From: Anodontia alba
Lineage: Eukaryota; Mollusca; Bivalvia; Lucinida; Lucinidae
Assembly: GCA_964016985.1 (NCBI GenBank)
Contig: OZ024823.1
Coordinates: 133,506,112 to 133,570,111 of the forward strand
Direction: 5' to 3'
Length of the DNA stretch: 64,000 nucleotides
Shown here: positions 10,701 through 21,835 of the stretch, one piece after another
Layout: every line of letters begins with the position of its first letter
Position numbering within the stretch: position 1 is the stretch's first letter
Notes under the pieces: generated by a model
Seen by the model: the letters and a program-made list of their open reading frames with translations, nothing else
Databases searched by the model: none
What the model was told of the DNA's origin: nothing
Position numbers and translations under genes: made by a program

Positions 10701-11250
10701 ATATTCATTTTGGTATTAGAGATACTGTGAAAATGTGGCTTGCATGTATGTGAGCTTGTGTTGTTTCTTTTTCATTATTTTTCACTTCTGTATTATTTCC
10801 TCTTTTTCTACATTGCTGTGTTTTTACATGGTTCAGTTAGTGTGTCAGAGTGTCAAAGCATTGGATTTGTCTTGATTGTGGTCAGTTGGTTTATATACAG
10901 AGCACCAAAAGAAATGTCTGCAATGATAGATTATTTTACTTCTTTTTCTTATTGTGTTTTTATTTTTACTTTTGTTTCTTTTTGTGTAAAAACGTTCCAC
11001 ATCAGTTGACTGCAAGTGTGTAATGTCAGTTTACCATTGTGTCACATGTTCCCTGGCCCACATCATAAAATGTTTCAAATGCGTTTTAATGTTCAACGAA
11101 GAAGGGAAGTCATGGCAAAGAGAAATTATTTTAAGATGATGTTTTTCTCCTAAAACCACCCCTGCCTTTTGTATTTCTTTTTAAATATACATATCTATTA
11201 ATGCATTCAAAATTTATCCATTACTGTGCCATTTCTTTCGATGCTCATTA
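10701..11250. other. 3' flank of gene 1, nothing recognised
   Basis: T-rich sequence without a recognisable repeat or coding signal. I could not identify a convincing polyadenylation site for gene 1 here. Confidence 0.5.
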
Positions 11251-11252
11251 TT

Positions 11253-11483
11253 TTAACCCATTAAGCGCTTATTGCAACTACAGCAGACAACGTTTTGTTG
11301 ATGTTCTTTTATTATTATTATTTATCAGACAAAATAAGACTTGGCTTTTCATGTGAATTGTCTGCTAGGCAGACAATTCACATGAAATGCCAAGTCTTAG
11401 TTTTCTCTGATAAATAATTATAATAATAATAAAAAAAATAGGATGCCATCTGCTGCAGTTCTGCTTAGTGCTTCAAGGGTTAA
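11253..11483. mobile_element. MITE, family B
   Basis: TTAACCCATTAAGCGCTTAT at left and TGCTTCAAGGGTTAA at right. Core-2 hairpin TTTCATGTGAATTGTCTGC with its complement near 11355-11392, enclosed by (ATT)n-rich arms. Confidence 0.8.
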
Positions 11484-11663
11484 CGATTCCAGCTGTGTAA
11501 ACCAAAATATATTTTTTTGCAAACCATGTAGCTCTAGATGGAGCCGTCTTATCAGGATCTAGACAATTTACTATTCTTTTTTCAATTTTTGCCAGGTCTT
11601 CTGTTTACAATAACGGAATGTCCAGATTCAGTGATGAAATAGGTGGATACCACCTAAGAAACA

Positions 11664-11853
11664 CTTAAAGCTCTAGGCAAAATTGTAGCATACAACATTC
11701 TGATTATTATTTTACAGAAAAAATATGACTTGGTATTTCATGTGAATTGTCTGCTAAGCAGATGATTCACATGAAATGTCATTTTCACTTAAAAAAAAGT
11801 AAATAAATAAAAAGTTCATTTGCTGCAGTTGTGATTAGCACTTTAAGGGTTAA
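11664..11853. mobile_element. MITE, family B
   Basis: Left end ACTTAAAGCTCTAGGCAAAA, right end TTAGCACTTTAAGGGTTAA. Core 2 TTTCATGTGAATTGTCTGC / GCAGATGATTCACATGAAAT. Confidence 0.75.
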
Positions 11854-12435
11854 GGATGAAAGTGGGGTATATTTTACCAAAAATAATAGCTGAATTTATT
11901 GAAGGAAACTATTACAAGTACCTTTAAATAGTAACAGGCACTGAACACTGAATATGGTATTCTCCACAAAAAACATGCCATATACTATGAGTATTCATTG
12001 GAGGCTTTTCCCACAATACATGTATTTATTTTTGCAAAGTAAGAAATATTTTTTTCTTATTTTCCCATAAAAAAAAAATAATTATAATAATAAAACAAAA
12101 TAGGTATTCAACTGAATTGTCTGCAGAGGCAATTCCAGAGAAGACCCGGTACCCACTACCTATTTTTTTGTGGGGAAAAAAAAACTATTTGGGCCATGCC
12201 ATTTGAAAACGTGTTTTCGGGCATACACAGACAGCAAGGGCCTTCGCTATCCATAAACAGAATCATAGGATACTATCATGCTATAGTATGTTTCAGTGGA
12301 GAGAAAACGCCTGAAAGATATTTTGTACATGCGCCGGATGATCTGAATCTGCACATTTTGTGCATGCTAGAAGGCACATTTTTCGTTTGATGCCCCACAT
12401 TTATCTGGAGCTGGACTGCTTGACTGTGCTTCCGA

Positions 12436-12670
12436 AATATGTTGTGCTTTGTTATCTTTATGGGCAGGTTCGACAGACGACAAATTGATGAGATTTTTCT
12501 TATTTTTCCCAGAAAATAGTATTTGATGATTGAAAATAGATTTGACATTTCATGCAAATTGTCTTCGAAGACAATTTGCATGAATGTCAAATCTGTTTTC
12601 TTGGAAAAATAAGAAAAATACTTCAAAATGTCGTCTGCTGAAATTTTAACCCAGCATGCTAAGTGTTATT
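12436..12670. mobile_element. MITE, family D
   Basis: Core-2 hairpin GACATTTCATGCAAATTGTC / GACAATTTGCATGAATGTC around 12542-12588, flanked by TTATTTTTCCCAGAAAATAG and its complement. The right flank CCCAGCATGCTAAGTGTTA is diagnostic of family D. Confidence 0.75.
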
Positions 12671-12953
12671 GTTATATAGTTTCGAAGATTTTTATTACCC
12701 ATTACCCATGACAGTTCTGCTGTCACCAATTTGCCTTGTCTGCATTTCTTTCTTTCTTTTTTTTTTTTTTTTGGTTAATGTGTTTTGAGCAACGAACAAC
12801 AAATTTTTGGATATTTTTACATACGGTATATATTTTTTATACATAGGTTTAATCTCCACATTAATCCTTAGCAAGCTGCAGACATTTCATATACCACTAT
12901 AATAGTTCGTGTCATTACTGACAATGACCAATCTTAATCACATGCGAGAAATG

Positions 12954-13368
12954 CTACTGTTTGTGTGTTCTAAGATGGCTAATTAGACCGATTCTAGCTC
13001 TAAACTGTCTGTTGCAGATGGAACAACTGAGGTCGGAGCAAGACAGCTCTGTTGGTGATGCCTTAGCTCTGGCTTTGCGCTGTGCACGTTTCTGCTCGGC
13101 TTCGCTGATTCTTTTTGCCTCATATTCACTAGCATCTCTTCTGATGAGGCCTCGCCACTTTGCTCGGTCCTGTGCAATTTGTTCCCATGACTCTGTTGGC
13201 ATGTTGAAATCCTTGAAGGAGGCATTGAGGGTGTCTTTGTAACACTTCTTCTGACCACCATGGGAGTGTTTACCCATTTCTAGTTCTCCATAGAGGATTT
13301 TCTTTGGCAAACTTTTCTCAGGCATCCTGGTAACATGGCCTGTCCATCTTAACTGTGCCAGTTTCAGA
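12954..13368 (-). mobile_element. LINE 3' ORF remnant (C-terminal zinc-finger end)
   Basis: Minus-strand frame continuous from RWTGHVTRMPEKSLPKKILY through DRAKWRGLIRRDASEYEAKR to CSICNRQFRARIGLISHLRT, then stop. The RWTGHVxRM segment and final C2H2-type finger match the C-terminal region of reverse-transcriptase ORFs of non-LTR retrotransposons common in marine invertebrates. It is 5'-truncated near 13368 (its upstream side) and no RT catalytic motif remains. It is not a host gene. Confidence 0.8.
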
Positions 13369-13500
13369 AGAGTATGTGGGTATTCACAATATATGTTTTC
13401 GCGCAGAAATAAGAGAATTATTTACCCGATTCATCCTGTCTGCAGAGTTGTACCATAACTGCCCAAAATAGTCAGTAACTCCTTACTATAATATTTAGCG

Positions 13501-13715
13501 TACCGTATTTACCCTAAGTATTCAGACACCTCAATTCCTTACCATACTTGTTCTAAAATTTGAACAAGTACAATTTACTACCAAATGTTGTGTCTAAAAA
13601 TTGCTGGATGAGTGGCAAACAGTGTAGACCCTGATGAGATGTTGCATTCTGCAGCATATCATCTTGGTCTACACTGTTTGCTCAGGCCTGTCTGTCTGAA
13701 TACATACAGCAATTA
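13501..13715. mobile_element. MITE, family H
   Basis: Left end TACCGTATTTACCCTAAGTA. Core-1 hairpin AAACAGTGTAGACCCTGATG / CATCTTGGTCTACACTGTTT with apex GTTGCATTCTGCAGC. Right end CTGTCTGAATACATAC. Confidence 0.8.
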
Positions 13716-13914
13716 TGGCACTTTTACCTGAGCATTACCATTTCATGGTGGGAAAGAATTTTCACAAAATGCCAAACTGTTTTCAAGGAGAAAAAAAAAA
13801 AAGACATAAACTGGTCTGCTAGTTTGATAAACTTTTGTGAGCTGAATTCAAATATGACTAGGCAAAACCTTATTGTTTGGAAACTATGTGTAGTCCATGT
13901 CTTTATACTCCTAG

Positions 13915-14240
13915 TTTAGGTGCAAGGATACATCTCCAGAGGAGGTCACTCTGACCTGAAGGTCTTTACCTCCCTTCCTCAAAGGAAGCTCCTCTTAAAG
14001 GGAAAAAAATCTCCCCTGAGGGCAAATTCTTTCTTTTAAGAGTAGCCTACTTTCAAAAAAGATTTATTGTACCTAAGAGGCTAACTCTGTTCTGTTGCAA
14101 AGGCCTCCTTTTGAAAAGGGAGGTAACAACTTAAAGTGTAGCTCCCTTTTAGAAAGGATTCGTTGTAACCAAGAAGCTAACTTCCTTCTGCTGCAGTGGC
14201 CTTCCTTTGAAAAGGGAGGTAACAGCTTTCAGTTTAGCGT
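13915..14240. repeat. Diverged repeat with CTCC/GGAG motifs
   Basis: Contains two related segments about 98 bp apart (CCTCCTTTTGAAAAGGGAGG near 14103 and CTTCCTTTGAAAAGGGAGG near 14202), each a small palindrome. Similar sequence recurs near 24830-24935, 47440-47530 and 51640-51690, so it is an interspersed repeat of unknown class. Confidence 0.45.
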
Positions 14241-14699
14241 GCTCTGTCTTTGAGGTGTATCAGTTTGTACACTTTGCAGTTTCAAATATTTCATTCAACA
14301 ACAAAAACATAGATTTGACAGGTTCTATAAGTGTGAAAACAGATAAGACTACTTTGATGCAGTGACTGATCTTGTCTTTTGTTGTCTGCTTATGTAGCAA
14401 GACTGTTGGGTGTTTAGATACAGGGGAAATTTGCTTTTGGTGTGGATCCTTTGGCCTCCCCATCACACTTTCTTGTCTGCACAATATCTTATGAACCAAT
14501 GGTTGGATTCTTACCAAATTTCCAAGGATTTATAACTGGGAAATAACAAAGAACTGATTAGATTTTGGTGACCTTTTACCTAATTTTTAAGGTCACAACA
14601 GTAGAAAAACTGAAAATTCACAGTGGGTGGGTTGGGGGAAACATCTGTTTTCTCTGAAAACACTGTTACTGGTTTATCTGTTTTTCTTTTCAGGCAAAA

Positions 14700-14855
14700 A
14701 GCTGATTTGTTTTTGATTTTTTCTCCATGAAGAAATATGTTGTTGGTGCTTATTAAAGCATTTCCTGAGATGCTTCTAATGGGTACCAACAACATAAATT
14801 TTCCTGAGAAATGAGAAAAATAGTTATCTGGATACCCCTTTCATCTGGAGCTTTG
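14700..14855. mobile_element. MITE, family G (diverged)
   Basis: TTTTTTCTCCATGAAGAAAT, then a diverged core 3 (GTTGGTGCTTATTAAAGCA / TGCTTCTAATGGGTACCAAC), then ATCTGGATACCCCTTTCATCTGGAGCT. Confidence 0.6.
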
Positions 14856-14941
14856 AACTGTCAGTGATTTATAATAGGACTAGATACACTTTGTATATTT
14901 TCTGCCATTTTATACAAGGGAGATAACTTTTGTGACTTTTT

Positions 14942-15070
14942 GTTTGCCTTCCAGAGCACCAAACTCATGAAAGGAGGTCTACTTCTTGTTTGCCTTCCAG
15001 AGCACCAAACTCAAGAGGTCTACTTCGTGTTTGCCTTCCAGAGCACCAAACTCATGAAAAGAGTTTTCAG
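14942..15070 (+). repeat. Tandem repeat, 3 x about 44 bp
   Basis: The segment GTTTGCCTTCCAGAGCACCA recurs at 14942, 14988 and 15029. It is followed each time by AACTCA and a GAGG/GAGT tract. Confidence 0.9.
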
Positions 15071-15130
15071 AAGGGGACATAATCAGTTTAGGCAAGAGTT
15101 ACCTTCCTTGAAAGTGTATCCATTCCCATG

Positions 15131-15550
15131 AATTAGTAGAGATAAAATGAATATATGTAGTACTGAAAGGTTGCTGTATTAGCTTAGTGCTATCTGGTTA
15201 TGCAGACAGATTCATAAATCTTTACAACACATAAAATAAAACTGAAAAGTTTCATCTTGTTTGTTTGTTATTTCAATCCATAATTTTATCATCAGCATAC
15301 TAAAATTCATTTCTGTTCAGTACAAAAACACAGCTCCAGGGCAGACTGCATATACTTTGCTTTCAACAGCTTTGAGAATGTATTTTTTCTTTTTTTTTTT
15401 TTTTTTTTTTTTTTGCTTGGTGCTTTGCTCAGATGATGAAAATTCCCAAACTTTTGTAATGATTCAGTGCAAAACCTTTCATCAGATGTCACATTCTGAT
15501 GTCATTTTTTTATATGGGGGCTTTGTGGCTTCTTACTACAGAGTTTATTG
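15131..15550. other. Nothing recognised except a poly-T run
   Basis: Contains about 30 T residues near 15382-15414. Otherwise AT-rich single-copy-looking DNA without supported features. Confidence 0.4.
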
Positions 15551-15554
15551 TCCT

Positions 15555-15779
15555 GGGCCCGGTTGTTCAAAGCATCGTTAGCTTAACGAGCTCGTTAGTG
15601 GTCAGAATGTTAACTGTTCTAGTAAGTACAATTTCTAATTCACAATTATTTTTGCTGAAAAAATGTGAGTAGCTTTTCACATTTTTTCAGCAAAAATATT
15701 AGCGTATATGCCATATTTTATGATCAAAATTTTAAGGATACGTTAACTAACGACATCGTTAGTTTTCAACAACTGGGCC
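15555..15779. mobile_element. MITE, family F
   Basis: Ends GGGCCCGGTTGTTCAAAG and TTTTCAACAACTGGGCC. Core 4 is shortened: AAAAAATGTGAGTAGCTTTT is followed almost at once by CACATTTTTTCAGC, so part of one arm is deleted. Confidence 0.8.
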
Positions 15780-15914
15780 ATTTTTTTAGCTGTTTTAGTG
15801 GGTCCTGCCTGACATTGTTATCACATCACTGGGAAAGAGAGGGCTGGTTATTTTGCTTTGCTTTTCATGGTTTTGTTATGTATGCAGTGTTGCTTTATGA
15901 CAAAAGCAGCATGA

Positions 15915-16149
15915 ATTACCCTTGCAGTGCCAATCATAACTGAAGCAGACATTTTATTTATTTATTTATTTATTTTTTGTATTATTTTTCAGACAAAATA
16001 AGGCTTCGAATTTCAAGCAAATCATCTACTTGTAAATCATCTGCCAAAGAGATAATTAATTCATATGAAATGTTAAGCCTTAATTTCTCTGTAAAATAAT
16101 AAAATCAGACTATTATTGTTAACATTTTGCTTGGCACTTTAATGATTAA
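15915..16149. mobile_element. MITE, family B (diverged)
   Basis: Left TTACCCTTGCAGTGCCAATC, right GGCACTTTAATGATTAA. Arms have GACAAAATAAGGCTTCGAAT and the partly palindromic centre AATCATCTGCC. Confidence 0.6.
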
Positions 16150-16410
16150 GATAGGTTTTACCAGTAGTGACCAATGTTTCAATTCAAAATAGGCATATTA
16201 TCCATCTGAGGTTTTTTGGCCCTGTCAAAATGTTTCAGTCATGTCAGGTTAGAGAAGGAGAGACAAAAGGAAGATTGGATAGCCAAAAGGGAAAACAAAA
16301 TAAATAAAATAGACCACACCTGGCACCTGCAGCAAGCCCAATAGGCCCTTGCCCTACCTTAAGAAAAATCCATAGAATACCTCCATGCCAAAAGCAGAGC
16401 TAAAAAATTC

Positions 16411-16653
16411 TTAACCCTTAAGATGCCAAGCACAACAATTGTCGTCTGCTTTGTCTTCTGCTGGTTACTTTAAAAGTCATTGTTGCAAACCTTGGACCCA
16501 TATCAGACTGCTCCTCTATGAGCAGTCCGATCAGGGTCCATACTGTTTGCTTATATGCAAAAATATGTTTGAAAAGTTTGCAAGAAGGTGCAGCAGACGA
16601 CATAAACAGATGACATTTTCAGATGTAGTTTTTCTTGGCATCTTAAGAGTTAA
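16411..16653. mobile_element. MITE, family C
   Basis: TTAACCCTTAAGATGCCAAG at left and GGCATCTTAAGAGTTAA at right. Core 1 appears as CTTGGACCCATATCAGACTG with GTCCGATCAGGGTCCATACT. It closely matches the copy at 645, including GTCGTCTGCTTTGTC. Confidence 0.75.
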
Positions 16654-17045
16654 AAACTTCCACTCATCCTAGATGACCAGAGATACTGTGATTTCAGTAA
16701 TTTACATAGGAAATGGTCAAAGTTTTACTGGTACTCCAGCACAAGCACTCATCATGGCAAGTGAATTTTCCAGCCCTGATATGACATCTTTGCACAACCC
16801 AATCATCCCAGTGTAAGCTGTCAGACTAATATCTGAGAAAATAAAAAGAACAAACAAACACTAATTTACAGTCTTTATTGTATAAATATAAATCCCATAT
16901 ATGACAACAATTAAATGTAAATATACAAGTTAGGTCAGAGCTTAGCCAAGAGGGAGAAACTTTGTGATTAAGACAGAAGTTTAAAGGGACATTTCCTGAC
17001 ACTATATCATGCACCCAATATACTACAGCACTCAACAGAAGACCA

Positions 17046-17244
17046 GGGCCCAGTTTTTCAAACATTGTTAGCTTAACAAGCTAATTAGTGGTCAAAATGT
17101 TAACTGTTCTAGTAAGTACAATAACTAATTACAGGTATTTTTGCTGCAAAAATGCAAAACTATTAGCATATAATCCATATTAAATGACCAAAGTTTTAAT
17201 ATTACATTAACTAACCACATTGTTAGTTTTGAACAACCGGGCCC
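17046..17244. mobile_element. MITE, family F, core deleted
   Basis: Ends GGGCCCAGTTTTTCAAAC and TTGAACAACCGGGCCC. The central core-4 hairpin has collapsed to TTTTTGCTGCAAAAATGCAAA. Confidence 0.75.
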
Positions 17245-17284
17245 AAACAGTGATTTTTTACCTATCTCAGTGAGATGATTCCAA

Positions 17285-17456
17285 TGAATAACCATAGATA
17301 AGAGGAGTATTCTAATAAATATTTTCCTTTTTTTCTCTGAAAAACATGTTATGGGTATATATTACAAATGCCTCACAGAGGTGTAACATGTTTCCCTCGA
17401 GAAATTATAAAAATACTAAAATGTTAAAATGTTTTGGCTGAAAAGAAAAAAGCATC
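17285..17456. mobile_element. MITE, family G (diverged)
   Basis: AGATAAGAGGAGTATTCTAA, then CTGAAAAACATGTTATGGGT and a degenerate core 3 with apex GCCTCACAGAGGTG, then TTGGCTGAAAAG. Confidence 0.5.
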
Positions 17457-17465
17457 CAATTTAGA

Positions 17466-17738
17466 TCTATGACTCACAGTGTGGCAAGTTAGAATCCCAG
17501 CTTGAGCATATATCTTTCTTGGAGACTGATCATAAAATAATTTCTACAGTTATTCCCCACATACTTTTGTGCTGATTCAAGAAGGGTAGTTTACTGGCAA
17601 AAGTTTGAGCACAAAGTACTGGTTCACTGCTTAGAGTACTGATGTCCATGAAAAAGAGAGAGCAGGTTAACTAACTGCTTCCATAAGACCTTAACAGTGT
17701 TAACTGGACCATCAAACACACACACAAAAAAAAAAAAA
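17466..17738 (+). mobile_element. SINE-1 copy, degenerate
   Basis: Diverged tRNA-like head (GACTCACAGTGTGGCAAG), then the body seen in other copies: GAGACTGATCATAAAATA, CTGATTCAAGAAGGG, GGTTAACTAACTGC, then a (CA)n/poly-A tail. Compare 48262-48568. Confidence 0.55.
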
Positions 17739-18289
17739 AATGTGAACTGACAATACCCTGCCACTATTGTGTGGCGGGCAACTCAACATCAATGCACAAA
17801 CCATGTTTGGTGAAAACTCACTGATATTTTCTCATCATCCGGAAACAAAAATATGGATTGACAGACGACATGTGGAAAGACATATGGATAACCAATGTGA
17901 AACTACAAGACCATGCCACTATCATGTGGCTGGGGCATAAAAACAGAAAAAAAAGTCTATGTCTCACAATATGTCTTGTAGAGAGATATGAAAATAGATA
18001 TTTATTATCTAGATTCTGAGCTTACATGTTGCACTCAAATATTTGTGTCCCAAGAAAAAAATTTATTCCTAAGTTTCCCTTTAGGCTCCTGCAACTAAAC
18101 TATTCAGATCACAGAAAAGTTAAATGTTCACTTTAGACTCTTCCATCTTGGAATATGGAAGCGTCTATTACTATTACATTGTACTTAAAAAAGAAATTAT
18201 TGACAAAAAATCACAAATGGAATGGCAAACAGTGGAGATTCCTAATTCTCATATAAAAATCTGATATATACAATAATCAAGTTGCAGTC

Positions 18290-18795
18290 TAATTTGAAAA
18301 TTAAACAAGATGCTGTTTGATCTTAAAGGGAAAGGCAATATTGATATAGAGTGTATCTGAAATAAAAGATCTTGACAAAGCATGCAATATGATTGAAATC
18401 TGATGAAAATTTTGGAAGTTATCAAGGTTATGAACACGTCAAAATTGTTTAGGAGTGCTGCCATTTTGAAAATTAAGTGAGAATTTATAACATCATAAAG
18501 TCTTAATAAAATACACAAAACTTAAATGTTATTCGTAATAACTATATGTGTATATAGCTTCTTTGGTGACACTTTATTGGTTTTAATTGAAAAATACACA
18601 TTTTTCTGTCATCCAGTGGATTTTATTTAATATTTTAAAATATTGAGAACCTCATTAAATATTCACAATGGTGACACCCTTCATAATAGTTTTGGAATCT
18701 TTGAACATCGATAACTTTCTTAGTTTTATCTGATTCTGATCAAAGCACCAGAATGCATGTTTATTTAAGATCTTTCATCTAAGAAAAGTCTTGCA
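18290..18795. repeat. Diverged inverted repeat (foldback-like)
   Basis: Sequence around 18365-18440 (AAAGATCTTGACAAAGCATG, GAAGTTATCAAGG) is an imperfect inverted copy of 18690-18785 (GATAACTTTCTTAG, GAATGCATG, AAGATCTTTC). About 250 bp separate the arms. It is probably an old DNA element. Confidence 0.45.
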
Positions 18796-18998
18796 TTTCC
18801 TTGTAAATTTCTGCTGTAACTGGACTCTTAACAGTGTTATGTGTCCTCTAAAGGTTCCATCCTTTCCTCCGAGGTTTTCTAGTTTGTATGCTCTTCTCTG
18901 AAATCTGAAGTCAGCCATATGGCAGGTCACAGTTTATCTCACATTACCCTGTAGGCAGCAAAATTAGAATCAAACAACATCTTACAGTAAAATCCTGT

Positions 18999-19196
18999 TT
19001 AACCCTTCTCTTGCTAAACACGTCATGCCCTGTCTTAGCAAACAGTGTAGATTCTGAAGAAGCCAACTGATCTGGATCTGCACTGTTTGTCATTAAATAT
19101 GTGAATTTCTATCAAAAACCCGGATCAAGTAATCTGACTGGCTGGAAATTAGAAGTAGGCATGGCATCTTAATTTATTCAGCATGAGAAGGGTTAA
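18999..19196. mobile_element. MITE, family A
   Basis: TTAACCCTTCTCTTGCTAAA and TTCAGCATGAGAAGGGTTAA. Core 1 AAACAGTGTAGATTCTGAAG / CTGATCTGGATCTGCACTG. Confidence 0.75.
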
Positions 19197-19230
19197 TTTT
19201 CCAATTAACAAATTTGTCTGTCTGACCTAT

Positions 19231-19697
19231 TTAATGCTTAGCATGCTGGGTAATAGTTTCAGATTACGAAAACATGCCTATATAATTTTGACCCCCTCAA
19301 ACCTCACTTTCATATAGTAAAACTGGGGTTTACAGGGGTATACATTATTTTTCTTATTTCTGCTCAAAAACATAGATTGTGGGTACTCGTTAGAACCACC
19401 TCACTGAGGCAGTTCTAATGAGTATCCACAATCTATGTTTTGAACAGAAATATGAAATATATCAGAACTTTTACCTGAAAACTTTCAGCTTTTGGTGGTG
19501 AAATTTTCAATATATTTGAATAGGCGTGTTTTCGTAATGAGCAGACAACATTTTGAAATATTTTTGTTATTTTTCCCCCAGAAAATAGGCTTTAACATTT
19601 CAGGAAACAATTTGCATGAAATGTCACATCACATTTTCAGGGGAGAATATTGTCAGTTTGCCATCTGCTGAATTTGCCTACAGCATGCTATGTGTTA
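19231..19697. mobile_element. MITE, family D, split by family E
   Basis: The left 30 bp (TTAATGCTTAGCATGCTGGG) is followed by a complete family E element. Family D then resumes with GAGCAGACAACATTTTGAAA and ends AGCATGCTATGTGTTAA. The internal core 2 is partly deleted. Confidence 0.75.
19263..19539. mobile_element. MITE, family E (inserted in family D)
   Basis: Perfect 12-bp outer inverted ends ATTACGAAAACA and TGTTTTCGTAAT, extending with one mismatch into GCCTAT/ATAGGC. Core 3 is at about 19370-19440. Confidence 0.85.
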
Positions 19698-19869
19698 AAG
19701 GCATATGCAACATTTTACTACTCAATCTAGTCCGGTGATCCAGAGTTTACAATTTCAAATAAACATTGTCCAAATATTGTCTAGGTGAAATGTACAAGCC
19801 AAGTCCAGACTGTATACATATGCCTTCAGACAGTTTTTATCATAATGTGACTTAAACATAACAAATTAA

Positions 19870-20040
19870 GAATACCATTTTTAGCCTAAATATTCAGACT
19901 AATAGGCTTGCATAAACAGTGTAGACCCTGAGCAAACTGCTCCTTTGAATCAGTTTGCCAATCTACCAGTGATTGTTTGACACTTTATCAGTTAGTGAAT
20001 TGAGCATGTTAAAAATTTAGGGTAAGTATGGTAAAGAGGT
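19870..20040. mobile_element. MITE, family H (diverged)
   Basis: TTTTTAGCCTAAATATTCAG, core-1 left arm AAACAGTGTAGACCCTGAGC, right end TTTAGGGTAAGTATGGTAAA. Confidence 0.55.
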
Positions 20041-20167
20041 AAGATGTCATAAAAGGCAAGTCAACTTCACAGAATTTTGATTCCCTCATATCAGATGCTG
20101 TATTACACATCATGATAGCTTCTCCATCTTGCTTTCTCTAACTTGGCAGACTAGAAATTTATCTATC

Positions 20168-20604
20168 ATATTTTCCCTTAGTAATTAGACAGACAGGCCT
20201 AAGGAAACAGTGTAGACCCAAACATGGCATCTGATCAGGTCTACACCATTTGTCACTCATCCAGCAATTTCTAGACATATCAACAGGTAGTACTAGAGCA
20301 AGTCGATGGCGTGCCATTGCAGATCATGCACATCAAAATTCCAAATGCATTCCTCCAGTCCTCATCCATAGGGCTATCAGCTACCAAAGTTTTAAGATTC
20401 TAGCTTAAATGGTCTAGGAGCAATGGTGTGACATTACAGACGGACATACGTACACACGGACGGGGGGTATAACAATATCCCCGCTTTTTCTTCGAAAAGC
20501 GCGGGGATAAAAATGGGTTGTTCATATTTAGGACAAGTATGGTATGGAGTTAAGATGTCCCACTCAGGCTTGTCTGTCTGAAAATGTAGGGTAAATACAG
20601 TACA
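20168..20604. mobile_element. MITE, family H, interrupted
   Basis: The left half contains core 1 (AAACAGTGTAGACCCAAACA / GATCAGGTCTACACCATTT) and GGTAGTACTAGAG. The right half resumes near 20513 with TTCATATTTAGGACAAGTAT and ends GTAGGGTAAATACAGTA. The intervening segment is a different repeat. Confidence 0.65.
20293..20512. mobile_element. Repeat ending in the hairpin ATCCCCGCTTTTTCTTCGAA
   Basis: Inserted in the family H element. It ends with GACGGACATACGTACACACG and a short GC hairpin (CCCCGC ... GCGGGG). This tail resembles a family abundant in bivalve genomes. Confidence 0.5.
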
Positions 20605-20842
20605 GGACCAGTTGTTCAAAACTAACAATGTTGTTAACATATTGTTAAAACTTTGATCATTAAATATGGCATATATGCTATTATATATATTTTTTCTGAA
20701 AAAATGTGTGTAGCTTTTGCAAAAGCTACTCACATTTTTTCAGCAAAAATACCTGTGAATTAGATATTGTACTTCTAGAACAGTTTACATTTTGACCACT
20801 AATGAGCCGGTTAAGCTAACTATGCTTTAAACAACAGGGCCC
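20605..20842. mobile_element. MITE, family F
   Basis: Ends GGACCAGTTGTTCAAAAC and TTTAAACAACAGGGCCC. Intact core-4 hairpin at about 20697-20742, with arms AAAAAATGTGTGTAGCTTTT and its near-complement. Confidence 0.85.
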
Positions 20843-20867
20843 AGGTATTTTATACTTTAGCCTGCCT

Positions 20868-21541
20868 GATTGTGTTGGGGTTTAATGACACGTCAACCCT
20901 TGTGGCAATCAATTTTAGCACTTGCTAACTTGCTAAATGCTAGTTAATTTCCTCAAAAAGCAAGCTGCAATTTCCATCACTTGCTAATTCTAGCAAGTTG
21001 GAAAGATTCTGTTTAATTGTGGAACCTAAGGCCTTGTTGCTGAAGTTTTGCAATTTCTTTTCCAAAAGCAATGATGATATTTTTATTTTTTCCCAGAAAA
21101 CAGGTTTTGACATTACATGCAAATTGAATTTGCATGTAATGTCAAAACCTGTTTTATGGGAAGTTTAAGACCACATTTAACAGTATTTATAAGTATAAAA
21201 AAGCAAGTGGCTGAAAGGTTTAACAAGTAAAAAATAATGCTACTTGCTAATTTTAGCAAGCTGTCAAAAAAGTTAAATTTGAACCCTGTTGTGGGTCATT
21301 TTATGTCATCTCCCAGAGAAAGCGAGAAAAGAGATAGAAGAGATAGTAGAGGAGATGAAAGAAAGGGAGAGGGAAGAAAAAGAAACAGGAATGAAAGGGA
21401 AGAAATAGAAGAAATAAAAACATTCCCCTCTACCCTTACCCGGTACAAGGATAGCAAGCCTTGCCCAACTGTAAGCCAATATCAGTTGGACATCCTCGTA
21501 ATGTAAGATACACGACATCTTCGCCACACCCAACCACCCCC
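20868..21541 (-). mobile_element. SINE-2 copy, split by a 383-bp insertion
   Basis: Starts GATTGTGTTGGGGTTTAATG (the SINE-2 3' end read in reverse) and breaks after CAACCCTTGTGG at 20905. It resumes at 21289 with TTGTGGGTCATTTTATGTCA and ends CCCAACCACCCCC. The purine-rich middle (GAGATAGAAGAGATAG) is shared with the copies at 34871, 58634 and 60953. Confidence 0.8.
20906..21288. mobile_element. 383-bp insertion with CTTGCTAA/TTAGCAAG motifs
   Basis: Flanked by TTGTGG on both sides, a probable 6-bp target duplication inside SINE-2. Repeated ACTTGCTAA and TAGCAAG motifs lie near both ends. A nearly perfect hairpin (CAGGTTTTGACATTACATGC and complement) spans 21101-21155. The hairpin is core 2, as in families B and D. 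Confidence 0.6.
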
Positions 21542-21554
21542 TTATAAACAGCAG

Positions 21555-21654
21555 TGGAAGTTTTAAAGTATTTTTCTGAGAAAAAGCAGGGCATGACATT
21601 CACAATAACTGCCTCCTTACAATTTGCATGGAATGTCAAGCCCTTTTTCCTCAC

Positions 21655-21686
<32 letters not shown>

Positions 21687-21720
21687 TTTGTCTTCTGCTG
21701 ATTTTGTTCCTGCAATGTCA
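21555..21720. mobile_element. Degenerate family B/D-like MITE
   Basis: TTTTTCTGAGAAAAAGCAGG, GACATTCACAATAACTGCC paired with CAATTTGCATGGAATGTC, then a run of about 30 A residues. Confidence 0.45.
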
Positions 21721-21835
21721 ATGATTTGATCCGAATAAATCCTAGTAAGCAATTTAAAAGTTTCACACTGAGGTAACCTGAATAGTCTGTGGACGGATCA
21801 TAAACATACAGAATTACTAAGACTAAGTCCGAACA

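Noticed and set aside
10353..11009. Hydrophobic ORFs after the gene 1 stop
   Set aside because: They are T-rich by composition and one crosses a family H MITE. No gene structure is apparent.
12961..13242. Plus-strand 93-codon ORF
   Set aside because: Shadow of the minus-strand LINE C-terminal frame, which shows clear RT-ORF end motifs and a C2H2 finger.
20605..20842. Perfect hairpins read as intrinsic terminators or CRISPR repeats
   Set aside because: The sequence is eukaryotic. The hairpins are MITE centres with family-specific termini, and there is no repeat-spacer periodicity.
21237..21506. Charged Glu/Arg-rich ORF (and its relatives at 34876 and 60941)
   Set aside because: Translation of the purine tract of SINE-2. 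The same frame recurs in every copy.
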